This document shows, piece by piece, positions 1-8,468 of a stretch of 25,910 nt of DNA. Each line of letters begins with the position of its first letter. The first letter of the stretch is position 1. This DNA is from Verrucomicrobia bacterium UBA3222 (GTDB lineage Bacteria; Verrucomicrobiota; Verrucomicrobiia; Opitutales; UBA9783), in NCBI GenBank assembly GCA_002363035.1, contig DEWA01000026.1:1-25910 (forward strand). The letters run 5' to 3'. Below the pieces are notes generated by a model that did not search any database, was not told where the DNA came from, and saw nothing but the letters and a program-made list of their open reading frames with translations. Both the position numbers and the translations under genes were made by a program.

Positions 1-513
1 GAAAAGTATCTTCTGCGTACGCAAACCTCGACCGTTCAAATTCGTACGTTGCTGAAACACAAACCGCCGCTGAAGATTATTTCTCCCGGGCGTTGTTTTC
101 GGCGCGATACCGACGATGCGACGCACCATTTTAATTTTCATCAGTTCGAAGGTTTGTGCATCGATAAAAATACGTCGGTTGCGGATTTAAAGGGAACTCT
201 GGACTACTTTGTGCGTCAGTTTTTCGGCAAAGATTTCAAAGTACGTTTGAGACCGAGCTTTTTCCCGTTCACGGAACCGGGCTTCGAAGTCGATATTTTT
301 ATTACAAATCTCGGGAAGTTTCATAATACCTGGCTCGAAGTTTGGGGTTGCGGTATGGTGCACCCGAATGTTTTTAAAAATTGCGGCATTGACGACGATT
401 GGCAGGGCTTTGCGTTCGGCTTTGGTATCGATCGCCTGGCAATGTTGTTGTACGGGATTGAGGATGTTCGTCGCTTTTATCAAAATGACGAACGGTTTTT
501 GGCGCAATTTTGA
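1..513 (+). CDS. pheS: Phenylalanyl-tRNA synthetase alpha subunit, C-terminal part
   Basis: The frame is open from base 1 to a TGA at 511-513 and gives 170 residues; the 5' part lies outside the window. PheS is the catalytic alpha chain of the cytoplasmic (alpha-beta)2 enzyme that charges tRNA-Phe. The fragment opens with the end of motif 1-type sequence ([14 protein letters not shown]), then motif 2 around [23 protein letters not shown], and ends with class II motif 3 ([14 protein letters not shown]), followed by the short tail typical of the family. The C-terminus looks complete. pheT often follows pheS but does not here: the next gene is an unrelated fucosyltransferase-like frame, so pheT must be elsewhere. 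The identification is confident. Confidence 0.95.
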   Translation, partial: EKYLLRTQTSTVQIRTLLKHKPPLKIISPGRCFRRDTDDATHHFNFHQFEGLCIDKNTSVADLKGTLDYFVRQFFGKDFKVRLRPSFFPFTEPGFEVDIFITNLGKFHNTWLEVWGCGMVHPNVFKNCGIDDDWQGFAFGFGIDRLAMLLYGIEDVRRFYQNDERFLAQF

Positions 514-845
514 TGTACCTTGTTTTGAGAAGCATCGGGAGCATTCGAGAGACGGCTCAATCTGCGACGTTTTTCGATTTTTCTTTTTTACTGTTTCATA
601 TGAGTGTTTTTTCGTTTTAAAAAATGGACGGATGTAATCATTTGATAAGTGAATCGATTGGAAAATACTCCGAAGCACAACAAACATACCTTTGTGGATA
701 TTATTTGAATTTTTCGGATTTTTCCTTCATTATACCCGGCGCAATTCTCCCTGATTCTTCAAATTTTCGGGTACTACAAATCCTCATTTTAGCAATTCAA
801 TCTTACTTCAATCTCTTGTCTTTTCCATAACTTTTGAAAAGCTTT
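514..845. other. AT-rich intergenic stretch after pheS
   Basis: 332 bases without a convincing gene. It is AT-rich with T-runs (for example around 581-592 and 606-620). A 68-codon frame at 624-830 has no recognisable family features and no good ribosome binding site. I see no clear terminator hairpin; the best is a 4-bp GAGC/GCTC pairing near 539-558, followed by T-rich sequence at about 569-589, which could weakly terminate pheS. No tRNA-like element was seen. Confidence 0.5.
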
Positions 846-1774
846 ATGCGTTTCCTCCGCAAACTTCTCCTGCGCATCTTTCTCTTCCTTCTCCTCTTCT
901 CTCTGACAATTTTTCTTCTGACGCGCACGGACAACGGCAAAGTCGTTTTCTATCGGACGATGCGGAAGGTGTTTAACGTCGAGACAGTTGTTGTTCCCTT
1001 ATGCAGCGGTTTGGCGGATCAAATCGGTTGGTATGGTTATGGCGAGGAAGTTCGCGAAAAACATCATTTGCCGGTAAAGTACTGCATACGAAAGGCACGG
1101 ACGAGGACGGTGTTTTTGCGCGTCCGTTGCAATTAAAGCAGGCATTCCCGTCGATTGAATTGCAACCGTACGCGGGTGCGTTTGAAAATTGGTTGCACGC
1201 CGTATTTTTTCGGTTCGATTGCAATGCCGGTATGCGCAAAGAGGAAGGTGTTTGCAGACTAAAAGATAAATTCCACCCGATTGACATCGACACCTGCAAG
1301 GATTTATTGGACGACATTAACGCCCGCAAATCCTGTGCGGTACACGTGCGGCGCGGCGATCTGTCTCATGTCGGAAATGTCATAAATGCTTATCCGACGC
1401 AAGCCGAGTTTTTCGTTCTCGCCGTACGAAAAATTCATTCCCTCGATCCGAACGTAAAGTTTTTCTTTTTCTCGGAAGAACCCGATTGGATACGGGAAAA
1501 GATTTTGCCCGCGTTGGATAAAGAGATTGCCTGCCGCGTCTGCGACCAAAACGACAGTTCGAAAGGTTATTTGGATTTATATCTCATCTCCAGATGCGAC
1601 CATGTGATTTGCTCTCTCGGCGGTTTCGGTCACGCGGGAAGGTTGTTTTCGTATAAAAAAGGGTATTATTTGCGCGGTATCGCTTCGGATGAATATCACT
1701 TTGATTGGTCACTGAAACGGTACGATGGAGAAAAGATCGGGGAGGAAGTTGAGTGGGGAACGGTGGATGTGTGA
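846..1774 (+). pseudogene. GT11 (alpha-1,2-fucosyltransferase-like) gene broken by a frameshift
   Basis: Two overlapping frames make one protein. The first (846-1136) gives a basic start and one hydrophobic anchor at residues 5-28, then a GT11-like N-terminal motif (SGLADQIGWYGYG, compare the family's GGLGNQ-FQYA) and HLPVKY. The second, in frame from about 1082 to TGA at 1772-1774, continues with FARPLQL, the nucleotide-sugar motif HVRRGD near 1343-1360, FFFSEEPDWI, and DLYLISRCDHVI. Joining them needs one missing base (or two extra) between about 1057 and 1085; an A5 run sits at 1057-1061. Family role: transfer of fucose from GDP-fucose to a surface glycan. The usual NSSFSWW motif near the C-terminus is replaced by SLGGFGHAG, so activity is doubtful even if the frame were intact. 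ATG 846 is preferred over the in-frame TTG at 834. It could instead be a sequencing error or a phase-variable gene. Confidence 0.75.
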
Positions 1775-2214
1775 GAAGAAGGAAGGGAAAAGGGGAAAAG
1801 GGAGAGTTAAGTTTCAAAAAATGCGTAATATGCTCCGGGAGAAAAAGAAAGAGGTATTTAGAAGTGCTTCGTATGTGTTTTGCAAATAATAATATATATT
1901 TCAAACATAAGTTTGATATGCGTTTGCAAGACCTGTGCAGGGAATAACTCCGTTAAACAAAACACTGCCTTGAAGATAAAAGAATTGAACTCAAACAAAC
2001 ATGTTCAATAGAAATCAGATGAGGAATATGTTGTAGAAATTATTTTCCATATGGCGAAATAGTATTCAAAAACCGACAAAATCATAATTGTAAATATACC
2101 TTACGGAGTACATCGTATCGAAAATTTGTGCTGTTTTGGAAAAACTCGCAAACGTATGTTCGGAAGGCAAAGTTTTTCGGAGCATGTCATGTGATTGAAT
2201 TGAGCAAACTTTCC
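1775..2214. other. Intergenic stretch between two convergent genes
   Basis: 440 bases between the convergent fucosyltransferase-like gene and mnmA. It begins with a purine-only tract at 1773-1806 containing a 20-nt mirror repeat (1784-1803). The rest is AT-rich. A 64-codon frame (1753-1947, +) and two of about 62 codons near 2066-2319 look like chance: they have no start signal and no recognisable sequence. No strong terminator is visible for either neighbour. Confidence 0.5.
1784..1803 (+). repeat. 20-nt perfect purine mirror repeat
   Basis: AGGGAAAAGGGGAAAAGGGA reads the same in both directions on one strand and lies inside a 34-base all-purine run (1773-1806). Such mirror purine tracts can form intramolecular triplex (H-DNA) in supercoiled DNA. 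It begins right after the fucosyltransferase-like stop codon. Whether it has any function is unknown. Confidence 0.6.
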
Positions 2215-3300
2215 CTACAAAATCTCCCGATAAACTCCGCCGCCGATCAGGCAATCTTCCCGATAAAATGCCGCTACCTGACCGACCGCCAGGGCACGTT
2301 GAGGTTCATGAAAGGATAATTCCGCGGTTGCTTCATCGAGCCAATGCCAGGTAGTAACCTGCGACGGATCCCGATAGCGCGGTTTTGCAAGTAAAATTTC
2401 GCCCTCCTTCGGTGGTTCTTTCAAAAAATTTAAAGCTCTGATGCGGACGCGATTAGTGTATAGACCGCGCGTTTCGGGATGATCAAAGCCGACAACCAGT
2501 TGTTGCGTTTGGTAATCTTTTGAGACTACGACGTAGTGTTCGAAATCGCAGTTGGACGGCAAGCCGATACCTTTGCGTTGTCCAATGGTGTAGCGATGCA
2601 GACCGCGATGTTGCCCGAGAATTTTACCGTCGAGCGTTACAATGTCTCCCGGGGCATCGGGAATATATTTTTGGAGAAAATCATTGATCGATACGCGACT
2701 GCTTCCGAGAAAACAAATGCCCTGGCTGTCCTTGCGCAATGCGTTCGGCAAGCCGATATCCGCAGCAATGTGCCGCACTTCGGGTTTTGTTAAATCACCG
2801 AGCGGGAAATGTACATTCTCCAAGTTCTTTTTCTTTACAAGACACAGAAAAAAGCTTTGGTCTTTGTTTTTATCGATGCCCTCCTGAAGCGAAAATGTAC
2901 CGTTTTGTTCAACTTTTCGAACATAGTGCCCCGTGGTGAGACCATCAAAGCCTGCCGCACGCATGTGTTCGACCAAAATGCCGAATTTGATGTAGCGGTT
3001 GCACATGACATCGGGGTTTGGCGTTTGCCCCGAACGGTAGCCTTCGATGAGGTAATCGACGACTTTTTTTCGATAAACATCGATAAAATTGATGACTTCA
3101 AAGGATATTTGCAGGTGTTCCGCTGCCGCGCGCGCCGATTCCAGATCTTCCTTCCAGGGGCACGCCTGCCAAAGTTCGGTTTCGTTTTGCCAGGAGCGAA
3201 AAAAAATCCCGTGCACCTCGTATCCGCGCTGTTTCAACAAATAGGCCGCAACGGCACTGTCAACACCACCCGATAATGCGACGAGAATTTTTTCGGACAC
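2215..3300 (-). CDS. mnmA: tRNA-specific 2-thiouridylase MnmA
   Basis: 361 residues, normal family length. MnmA puts sulfur on uridine 34 of tRNA-Lys, tRNA-Glu and tRNA-Gln in the cytoplasm, taking the persulfide from the IscS/Tus relay. The ATP-pyrophosphatase PP-loop SGGVDS is at residues 10-15. The two catalytic cysteines are present: Cys100 in the PNPDVMCN motif and Cys196 in GICFLG. The central TGHYVR, DQSFFL and YTIGQRKG motifs and the C-terminal beta-barrel are also present. The start is GTG at 3298-3300, which puts the PP-loop at the usual distance from the N-terminus. It stands alone, convergent with the fucosyltransferase-like gene and separated from the next minus-strand gene by 540 bases. 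Confidence 0.97.
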   Translation of the reverse strand: MSEKILVALSGGVDSAVAAYLLKQRGYEVHGIFFRSWQNETELWQACPWKEDLESARAAAEHLQISFEVINFIDVYRKKVVDYLIEGYRSGQTPNPDVMCNRYIKFGILVEHMRAAGFDGLTTGHYVRKVEQNGTFSLQEGIDKNKDQSFFLCLVKKKNLENVHFPLGDLTKPEVRHIAADIGLPNALRKDSQGICFLGSSRVSINDFLQKYIPDAPGDIVTLDGKILGQHRGLHRYTIGQRKGIGLPSNCDFEHYVVVSKDYQTQQLVVGFDHPETRGLYTNRVRIRALNFLKEPPKEGEILLAKPRYRDPSQVTTWHWLDEATAELSFHEPQRALAVGQVAAFYREDCLIGGGVYREIL

Positions 3301-3840
3301 AACCGTATTTTAAAGGTACCCGAACATGTCCGTCACTGAAAATACGATAGTTTTTCAAGAGAACCGCTCCGCCGTTTGTTTATCATCGTACAGTTTGTGT
3401 GGTTGAAAAAAACAGCGATGTGCTTCGCGCGAAGGAGTTTATCAAAGAAATCGGGTTTCTTATAAGAGAGCTGAAGATTTTTTGAACGGTTTTCAAAGGT
3501 ATCTGTCATTCCCTTATGAACACATTTTTATTCATGTGCCCCGAGGCATCCCCAATCGCCTCGGGGGCTTTCTATCGACAGCTCGGTAAGCGGTTCGTTT
3601 TTTAGGTTTCGGCGGTGTAGGTGCTCAAATATCGGTTGTCGGCAACGGTGAGCGTTTCACACGCAGTTTTATCGGTCGTACGGTGAACTTCACTCCGGTA
3701 CGGAAATTTTTCCGATTGTCGGATCCTTTGGATGGTTTCGGACGTAAGTTCCGAAGCGAAACACTTGGTTATATCCGAACCCACGAACTTCCGTCAATAA
3801 TTCCAAAAGTTCCCTTTCCGTGGCGTAAAACCGTTTCTTC
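3301..3840. other. 540-base gap with a GC-rich hairpin and a possible coding remnant
   Basis: No confident gene. Contents: tiny plus-strand frames at 3327 (26 codons) and 3517 (29 codons, running through the hairpin at 3539-3566); the hairpin itself; and a minus-strand segment from the RND stop down to about 3690 whose frame, one base off the RND frame, reads like protein (RKKKRFYATERELLELL, then GYNQVFRFGTYV) before a TGA. A second minus frame with a GTG start (3602-3784) overlaps it. These may be remains of a decayed gene downstream of the pump, or chance. Confidence 0.4.
3539..3566 (+). terminator. GC-rich hairpin, probable rho-independent terminator
   Basis: CCCCGAGGC (3539-3547) pairs perfectly with GCCTCGGGG (3558-3566) around a 10-base loop. 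It is followed by GCTTTCT on the plus strand, a modest U-tract; the minus-strand side has no U-run. A weaker hairpin, CACAT/ATGTG, sits just upstream at about 3520-3537. No annotated plus-strand gene precedes it, so it may end an unrecognised small RNA in 3301-3538, or serve loosely as an end for the RND operon transcribed from the other side. Confidence 0.5.
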
Positions 3841-6800
3841 TTACGTATTTGAAATTCCCGCCGTTTCGGCTTTAACCCGATTAAAACGATCCATCCCGAG
3901 GTAGATAACGGGCGTTACGAACAGCGTAACAACCTGCGCAAAAATCAAACCTCCCGCAACGCACAGACCGAGCGGGATGCGCGAAGCACCGTCGGCACCC
4001 ATTCCGAGCGCAATCGGAAGAATGCCGAAAACCGTACTGACGGTGGTCATTAAAATCGGGCGAAAACGTTCGCAACAGGCATCCAAAATCGCTTCTTCCG
4101 GCGAAGCACCGTTTTTCTGCTTTTCGACGGCAAAATCCACCAAAATAATACCGTTTTTCTTAATAATACCCATCAGCATGAACAACCCGATAAAGGCATA
4201 GAGCGAACATTCGGCTTTAAAGAGCATCAGCGTCAACAGACCGCCGAAGAGCGCAATCGGCAACGTCGATAACACTGTCAGAGGATGAATCCAATGTTCA
4301 TATAAGCATCCGAGCACCACGTACATCACAAAGACCGCCACGAACAGCAAAAACGTCAAACTGCGCGTCGATTCGGCAAATTCCTTCGATTCGCCGCCCA
4401 ATTCCGCTTCGATGCCGCCAGTACAAACCTCCTTCGCGGCGTTTTCAATCGATTCCAGGGTCTTTCCGAGAGGTACTTTACCGCTCAAATTGAAGAAAAT
4501 ATCGGCGGACGGAAAGTTATTTTTGTGAAAAACACTCGTCATGCCGACCGTCTTTTTAAAATTCACCAATTCATCCATCGGAACGGAATGCCCCTGTGTA
4601 TTCGGTGTGTGAATGTCGCCAATGTTTTCGGGCGAACGGCGCTGACTTTGTTGAGAGGCGACAATCACCTGGTATTGCTCCGTATCGCCTTTAATCAGGT
4701 AAGAGTAATTGAGCGAAAAGGCATCTTTTAACGTATTTTCAAGCGCATACGGCGTCATGCCGTATTGAAACAACCGCCGCCGATCATAAGTGATATTCAG
4801 GGTCGGATCGTTGGTTTCGATGTTACAGTTAAGAGAGCGCGCATCAATACTCGGGAGCGTTGCCAAACGTTGCAACATCTTTTGCGCCGCTTCGTTGACG
4901 GCATTCTGCTCCAAACCCGTCAACGTTAAGAAGTACTTGCCGCGCTTACCGTCCGCCGTACTCGTTTTGACGTCCAATACCGGCATGGGTTTTATCAACG
5001 GTAAAATACCCGGCACCTGAAACAACATCCCTTGGCATTCTTTACAAACGGTATCGATGTCAACTTTAATTTTCCCCTGCAACGATCGGCGTTCCTTCAA
5101 ATCTTTCAAAATAATCAACACAATGCCTTGATTGGATGCCAGAAACTCGCCCATTCCCGAGACATTCATCGTCACCCGAACGGCAGGATGTTTGCAAAGA
5201 ATTGCTTTAATTTGTTCCTGATAACGATGCATTTGTTGCGGCGAACTGCCCGTTTGCGCCATAAAAACTCCCATGATGGCTCCACTGTCGCCGGCGGGCA
5301 AAAAGGATTTCGGAACTTTTATGAAAAGCCATGCCATCCCGACAACACAGGCAATCCACAGCAGCCAAAACAAAGGGCGAACCTTAAAAACCGCCCGCAA
5401 CCACTTGCGGTATCGCCCGAGAAACGCCTGTTCCAATGTGGATGCCAAACGTTCGATGAGCGTTTTGTCGCCCGGGTTATGTCTTTTCAAAAAGCGCGCG
5501 CACATCACGGGCGTTACCGTGAGCGAAACGATACCCGAAGCAAAAATCGCAACAATGATGGTGACGGCAAATTCCCGAAAAACACGCCCGATCTGCCCTG
5601 TCATAAATACAATCGGGATAAAAGTCGCCATCAGCGAAAACGTCATGGAAAGAATGGTGAAACTGATTTCGGATGCTCCTTTGAAAGCGGCTTCCAACGG
5701 CCCCATGCCGCTTTCCATGTGGCGCACGACGTTTTCCAAAAACACGATGGCATCGTCCACCAAAAAACCGATCGCCAGCGTCAATGCCATCAGCGATAAA
5801 TTATCCAGGCTGTAACCGAGTGCTTTCATGACAATAAACGTCAACAAAAGCGACAGCGGCATGGCGACGACGGGGATGATTGTTTCGCGCACGCGTCCCA
5901 GGAACAGAAAAATAACGGCGGCAACCAGCACAAAAGCGATGACAATCGTTTCTTTGACTTCGTTGACGGATGCCACGATACTTGCGGCTTTGTCGTAGAC
6001 GCGGATCATTTTAACGGACGGCGGAAGCGATTGGCGCAAATGCGGAAGCATGGCATTGATGCGTTTCGAAACTTCAACCGTATTGGCGCCGGGCGTCTGA
6101 CTGATGCCGATATTGATGACGGACGCGGTTTCCGCTTTGACGGAATCCGCCCAAAAATGAATTTTAAAATCCTCTTCCTGCGTGCCGTCTTCGCACTTCG
6201 CCACGTCTTCCAAATAAACGGGACGTCCTTTGTGTGTTTTAACCACAATGCGCCGATATTCTTTGGCGCGAGACAACTGCCCGTCGGAACGGAGGGTTAC
6301 GGTTTCCGTTTCCCCTTTTAAGCGCCCTATGCTTAGAATAAGCGTGTGACTTTGAACGGCGGCGACAACATCCGCCGTCGACAGCCCGAACAGATGCAGT
6401 TTTCGCATGTCTAAATGGACGCGAACCGAACGCGGCACACCGTACACCTGCGCCTGCGAAACGCCTTCGATTTTGTTCAGCTGTTGTCCGACCTTGGTTT
6501 TGGCATAATCATACAGTTCGGCATTTGTGATGCTGTCGCCTGCCAGGGCGAGAAAGTAAATCGGATCGCTGTTCGGATCCTGTTTCTTGTAGCTCGGCTG
6601 GCTCGGCAAGTCTTTCGGTAATTGCCTTTGCGCGCGCGAAATCGCCGCCTGTACATCCATGGTAGCGACATCCGTCGATTTATTCAGATCAAACGTCAAA
6701 GTCAGTCGCGTAACACCCAATCGGCTTTCGGAACGCACCTCATTGAGACCGTCGATTTGCATGAATTCCTTTTCGAGCGGGCTCGCAACGGTGTTCGCCA

Positions 6801-6978
6801 TCATGTCGGCACTCATGCCGGGAAATGCCGCCGATACCTGAATGACGGGATATTCCACCTTCGGAAGCGCGCTGACGGGCAATTTCAGATAAGCGGCAAT
6901 CCCGAGCAACGTAACCGAAATTGCCAACAAAATCGTCGCAATCGGACGCTTGATAAACGGATCGCAAATACTTTTCAT
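3841..6978 (-). CDS. RND (HAE1-type) efflux pump, inner-membrane transporter
   Basis: 1045 residues, the full length for AcrB/MdtB-MdtC-type pumps. These trimeric proton-driven antiporters move drugs or other amphiphiles from periplasm or inner membrane into an outer-membrane channel. The start is typical (ICDPFIKRPIATILL, a first membrane helix, then VSALPKVEYPVIQV and the periplasmic porter domain). Membrane helix 4 carries the paired acids of the proton relay, Asp408 and Asp409 (GFLVDDAIVFLEN). The lysine of helix 10 is present in the segment GIIKKNGIILVDFA. It is last in a minus-strand block after MATE, TolC-like and MFP genes, 172 bases after the MFP stop. The substrate cannot be read from sequence; overall it most resembles the MdtB/MdtC group. 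Start is ATG at 6976-6978. Confidence 0.95.
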   Translation of the reverse strand: MKSICDPFIKRPIATILLAISVTLLGIAAYLKLPVSALPKVEYPVIQVSAAFPGMSADMMANTVASPLEKEFMQIDGLNEVRSESRLGVTRLTLTFDLNKSTDVATMDVQAAISRAQRQLPKDLPSQPSYKKQDPNSDPIYFLALAGDSITNAELYDYAKTKVGQQLNKIEGVSQAQVYGVPRSVRVHLDMRKLHLFGLSTADVVAAVQSHTLILSIGRLKGETETVTLRSDGQLSRAKEYRRIVVKTHKGRPVYLEDVAKCEDGTQEEDFKIHFWADSVKAETASVINIGISQTPGANTVEVSKRINAMLPHLRQSLPPSVKMIRVYDKAASIVASVNEVKETIVIAFVLVAAVIFLFLGRVRETIIPVVAMPLSLLLTFIVMKALGYSLDNLSLMALTLAIGFLVDDAIVFLENVVRHMESGMGPLEAAFKGASEISFTILSMTFSLMATFIPIVFMTGQIGRVFREFAVTIIVAIFASGIVSLTVTPVMCARFLKRHNPGDKTLIERLASTLEQAFLGRYRKWLRAVFKVRPLFWLLWIACVVGMAWLFIKVPKSFLPAGDSGAIMGVFMAQTGSSPQQMHRYQEQIKAILCKHPAVRVTMNVSGMGEFLASNQGIVLIILKDLKERRSLQGKIKVDIDTVCKECQGMLFQVPGILPLIKPMPVLDVKTSTADGKRGKYFLTLTGLEQNAVNEAAQKMLQRLATLPSIDARSLNCNIETNDPTLNITYDRRRLFQYGMTPYALENTLKDAFSLNYSYLIKGDTEQYQVIVASQQSQRRSPENIGDIHTPNTQGHSVPMDELVNFKKTVGMTSVFHKNNFPSADIFFNLSGKVPLGKTLESIENAAKEVCTGGIEAELGGESKEFAESTRSLTFLLFVAVFVMYVVLGCLYEHWIHPLTVLSTLPIALFGGLLTLMLFKAECSLYAFIGLFMLMGIIKKNGIILVDFAVEKQKNGASPEEAILDACCERFRPILMTTVSTVFGILPIALGMGADGASRIPLGLCVAGGLIFAQVVTLFVTPVIYLGMDRFNRVKAETAGISNT

Positions 6979-7150
6979 ACGTCAATATCCGGCTACCAAA
7001 TGCCGTTTCCCCGATGTTACAACGCTCCATCGATCCGTCGGCAATACGGCGATACCGAACGTCGCAAAGGTTCGAAAAATTCCAAGGCGGAACGTTGGTT
7101 TGTTCATTGTTTCGACGGACACGGTTAAACCTTCGTTTTTCACGTTACCC

Positions 7151-8296
7151 TTATTTTCTCAGTGACGACGGAACTTCAACCGTTCCGATCGATTTGACCG
7201 GCATTCCGGGCGCCAAAAGCGCGTGACCGCTCGCGATCACCTGCTCGCTCCCGTTTAAACCGTGCGAGGCCACCCATCCGTCGTAAGTCTGTTCCGTCGT
7301 AACGGACTTCATTTCCGCCAAACCGCTTGCATTTACGATGTACACAAAACTGCCGTGCGTTCCCTCATGAACGGCACTTTCGGGTATCAACATTGCATTT
7401 TGGACGGTTTCGTAACAAATTTTAAGTTCGACACCGCGCCCCGGCCAAAACTGCTTGTTTTCGTTCGGAAATTCCGCGCGAAGTTCAAAGGTGCCCGTTG
7501 ATTTTTCAACCTCATTGGCGATAAATACCAATTTTCCCGCCTGTTGAACGGACGGATCATCCAATAAATGCGCTTCAACCGTAATTTCTTCGCGCTTTGC
7601 CTGCAACAGTGCCCGCAAGTGACGTTCCGCCAAAAACGCATCCGCATAAATCGGTTGCAACTGATTGAGTGTTGCGAGCGTTGTTCCGGCTTGGATATAG
7701 GAACCTTCGTCAACCGCCGATTTACCGATTTCGCCCGCAAAAGGTGCCGAAAGCGTATAGTCGCTCAACGTGATGCGCCGCTGATTGATAACGGCATTAT
7801 CCATGTCGATTTGCGCCCGACTGACGGCAACGTTGGCTTTGTAGGTGTCATATTCCTGTTCGGAGACAAAGTTTTGCGAACGCAATTTTTCGGAGCGTTG
7901 CAACTGCAAAACATTCAAATCGTGTTTGGCTTTATCCAACGCCAACTGCGCTTCCGCCTGTTGCAAAACGGCTTTCGGCGTGTCTTCGTTAAACTGAAAC
8001 AATACATCGCCGGACTGCACCGAACCGCCGTTTTTTGCCTTAATTTTTTGCAATGTTCCCGTGATTTTCGAAACCAGGACTACACTGTCGGCGGCGGTGC
8101 ATTGCCCGACCGTGTCGATGTAACGCTTTACCATTGTTACGTGGGGTTTGACCGTCGAAACCGTCAGCACCATTGCGGATGCCTGCGATGCCTGAGACGC
8201 TTTCGGTTCCGGCTTCCAAAAGCGCTTGCGATTGAAAAACAACCAAAAAACGACGGTTGCCAGCAGAACGCAGAGAAAAAATTTGGATTTCTTCAT
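7151..8296 (-). CDS. RND membrane-fusion (periplasmic adaptor) protein
   Basis: 381 residues. It bridges the RND pump and the outer-membrane channel. After a short basic start there is one hydrophobic segment (residues about 5-21, FFLCVLLATVVFWLFF) acting as anchor or uncleaved signal; no lipobox cysteine is placed as in AcrA. Then come the biotinyl-lipoyl half-motifs (VVLVSKITGTLQKI with NGGSVQSGDVLFQF, and APFAGEIGKSAVDEGSYI), an alpha-hairpin coiled coil between them, and the beta-barrel and membrane-proximal parts (PGRGVELKI, AMLIPESAV). It most resembles the MdtA group. The first 35 codons lie in a 139-bp unit that is tandemly duplicated just upstream. Same strand and block as the RND and TolC-like genes. 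ATG at 8294-8296. Confidence 0.93.
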   Translation of the reverse strand: MKKSKFFLCVLLATVVFWLFFNRKRFWKPEPKASQASQASAMVLTVSTVKPHVTMVKRYIDTVGQCTAADSVVLVSKITGTLQKIKAKNGGSVQSGDVLFQFNEDTPKAVLQQAEAQLALDKAKHDLNVLQLQRSEKLRSQNFVSEQEYDTYKANVAVSRAQIDMDNAVINQRRITLSDYTLSAPFAGEIGKSAVDEGSYIQAGTTLATLNQLQPIYADAFLAERHLRALLQAKREEITVEAHLLDDPSVQQAGKLVFIANEVEKSTGTFELRAEFPNENKQFWPGRGVELKICYETVQNAMLIPESAVHEGTHGSFVYIVNASGLAEMKSVTTEQTYDGWVASHGLNGSEQVIASGHALLAPGMPVKSIGTVEVPSSLRK

Positions 8297-8468
8297 TTTT
8301 ATTTAAATACTATGGATTCTTTTCGGTCGCCTGAGACGCTTTCGGTTCCGGCTTTCAAAAGCGCTTGCGATTGAAAAACAACCAAAAAACGACGGTTGTC
8401 AGCAGAACGCAAAGAAAAAATTTAGATTTCTTCATTTTTATCTAAATACTACGGATTTTTTTCGGTCG
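8191..8468. repeat. Tandem duplication, two 139-bp units
   Basis: Unit 1 is 8191-8329 and unit 2 is 8330-8468. They match at 132 of 139 positions by hand comparison, with no gaps, and all seven differences are transitions. Each unit covers the first 35 codons of the membrane-fusion gene, its leader, and the last codons of the TolC-like gene. In transcription order unit 2 comes first: it carries the true end of the TolC-like gene and a dead copy of the fusion-protein start. Unit 1 carries the working fusion-protein start and a duplicate of the TolC-like tail. Confidence 0.95.
8355..8435 (-). pseudogene. Truncated duplicate of the membrane-fusion protein start
   Basis: A 26-codon frame starting ATG at 8433-8435 repeats the first 26 residues of the membrane-fusion protein with one change (Ala13 to Thr). 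It ends at TGA (8355-8357) where the real gene has TGG (Trp27). It lies 13 bases after the TolC-like stop. It arose from the tandem duplication. It could be translated as a hydrophobic, membrane-inserting 26-residue peptide because the duplicated start region is intact, but most likely it is a by-product. Confidence 0.85.

Noticed and set aside
624-830. 68-codon frame after pheS
   Set aside because: No recognisable features, AT-rich spacer composition, no ribosome binding site.
5032-5799. Open frame of 255 codons on the plus strand
   Set aside because: Antisense shadow of the RND pump gene, produced by low stop-codon frequency in the opposite frame.
7568-8374. Open frame of 268 codons on the plus strand
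   Set aside because: Antisense to the membrane-fusion gene and its leader; composition is unlike a real protein here.
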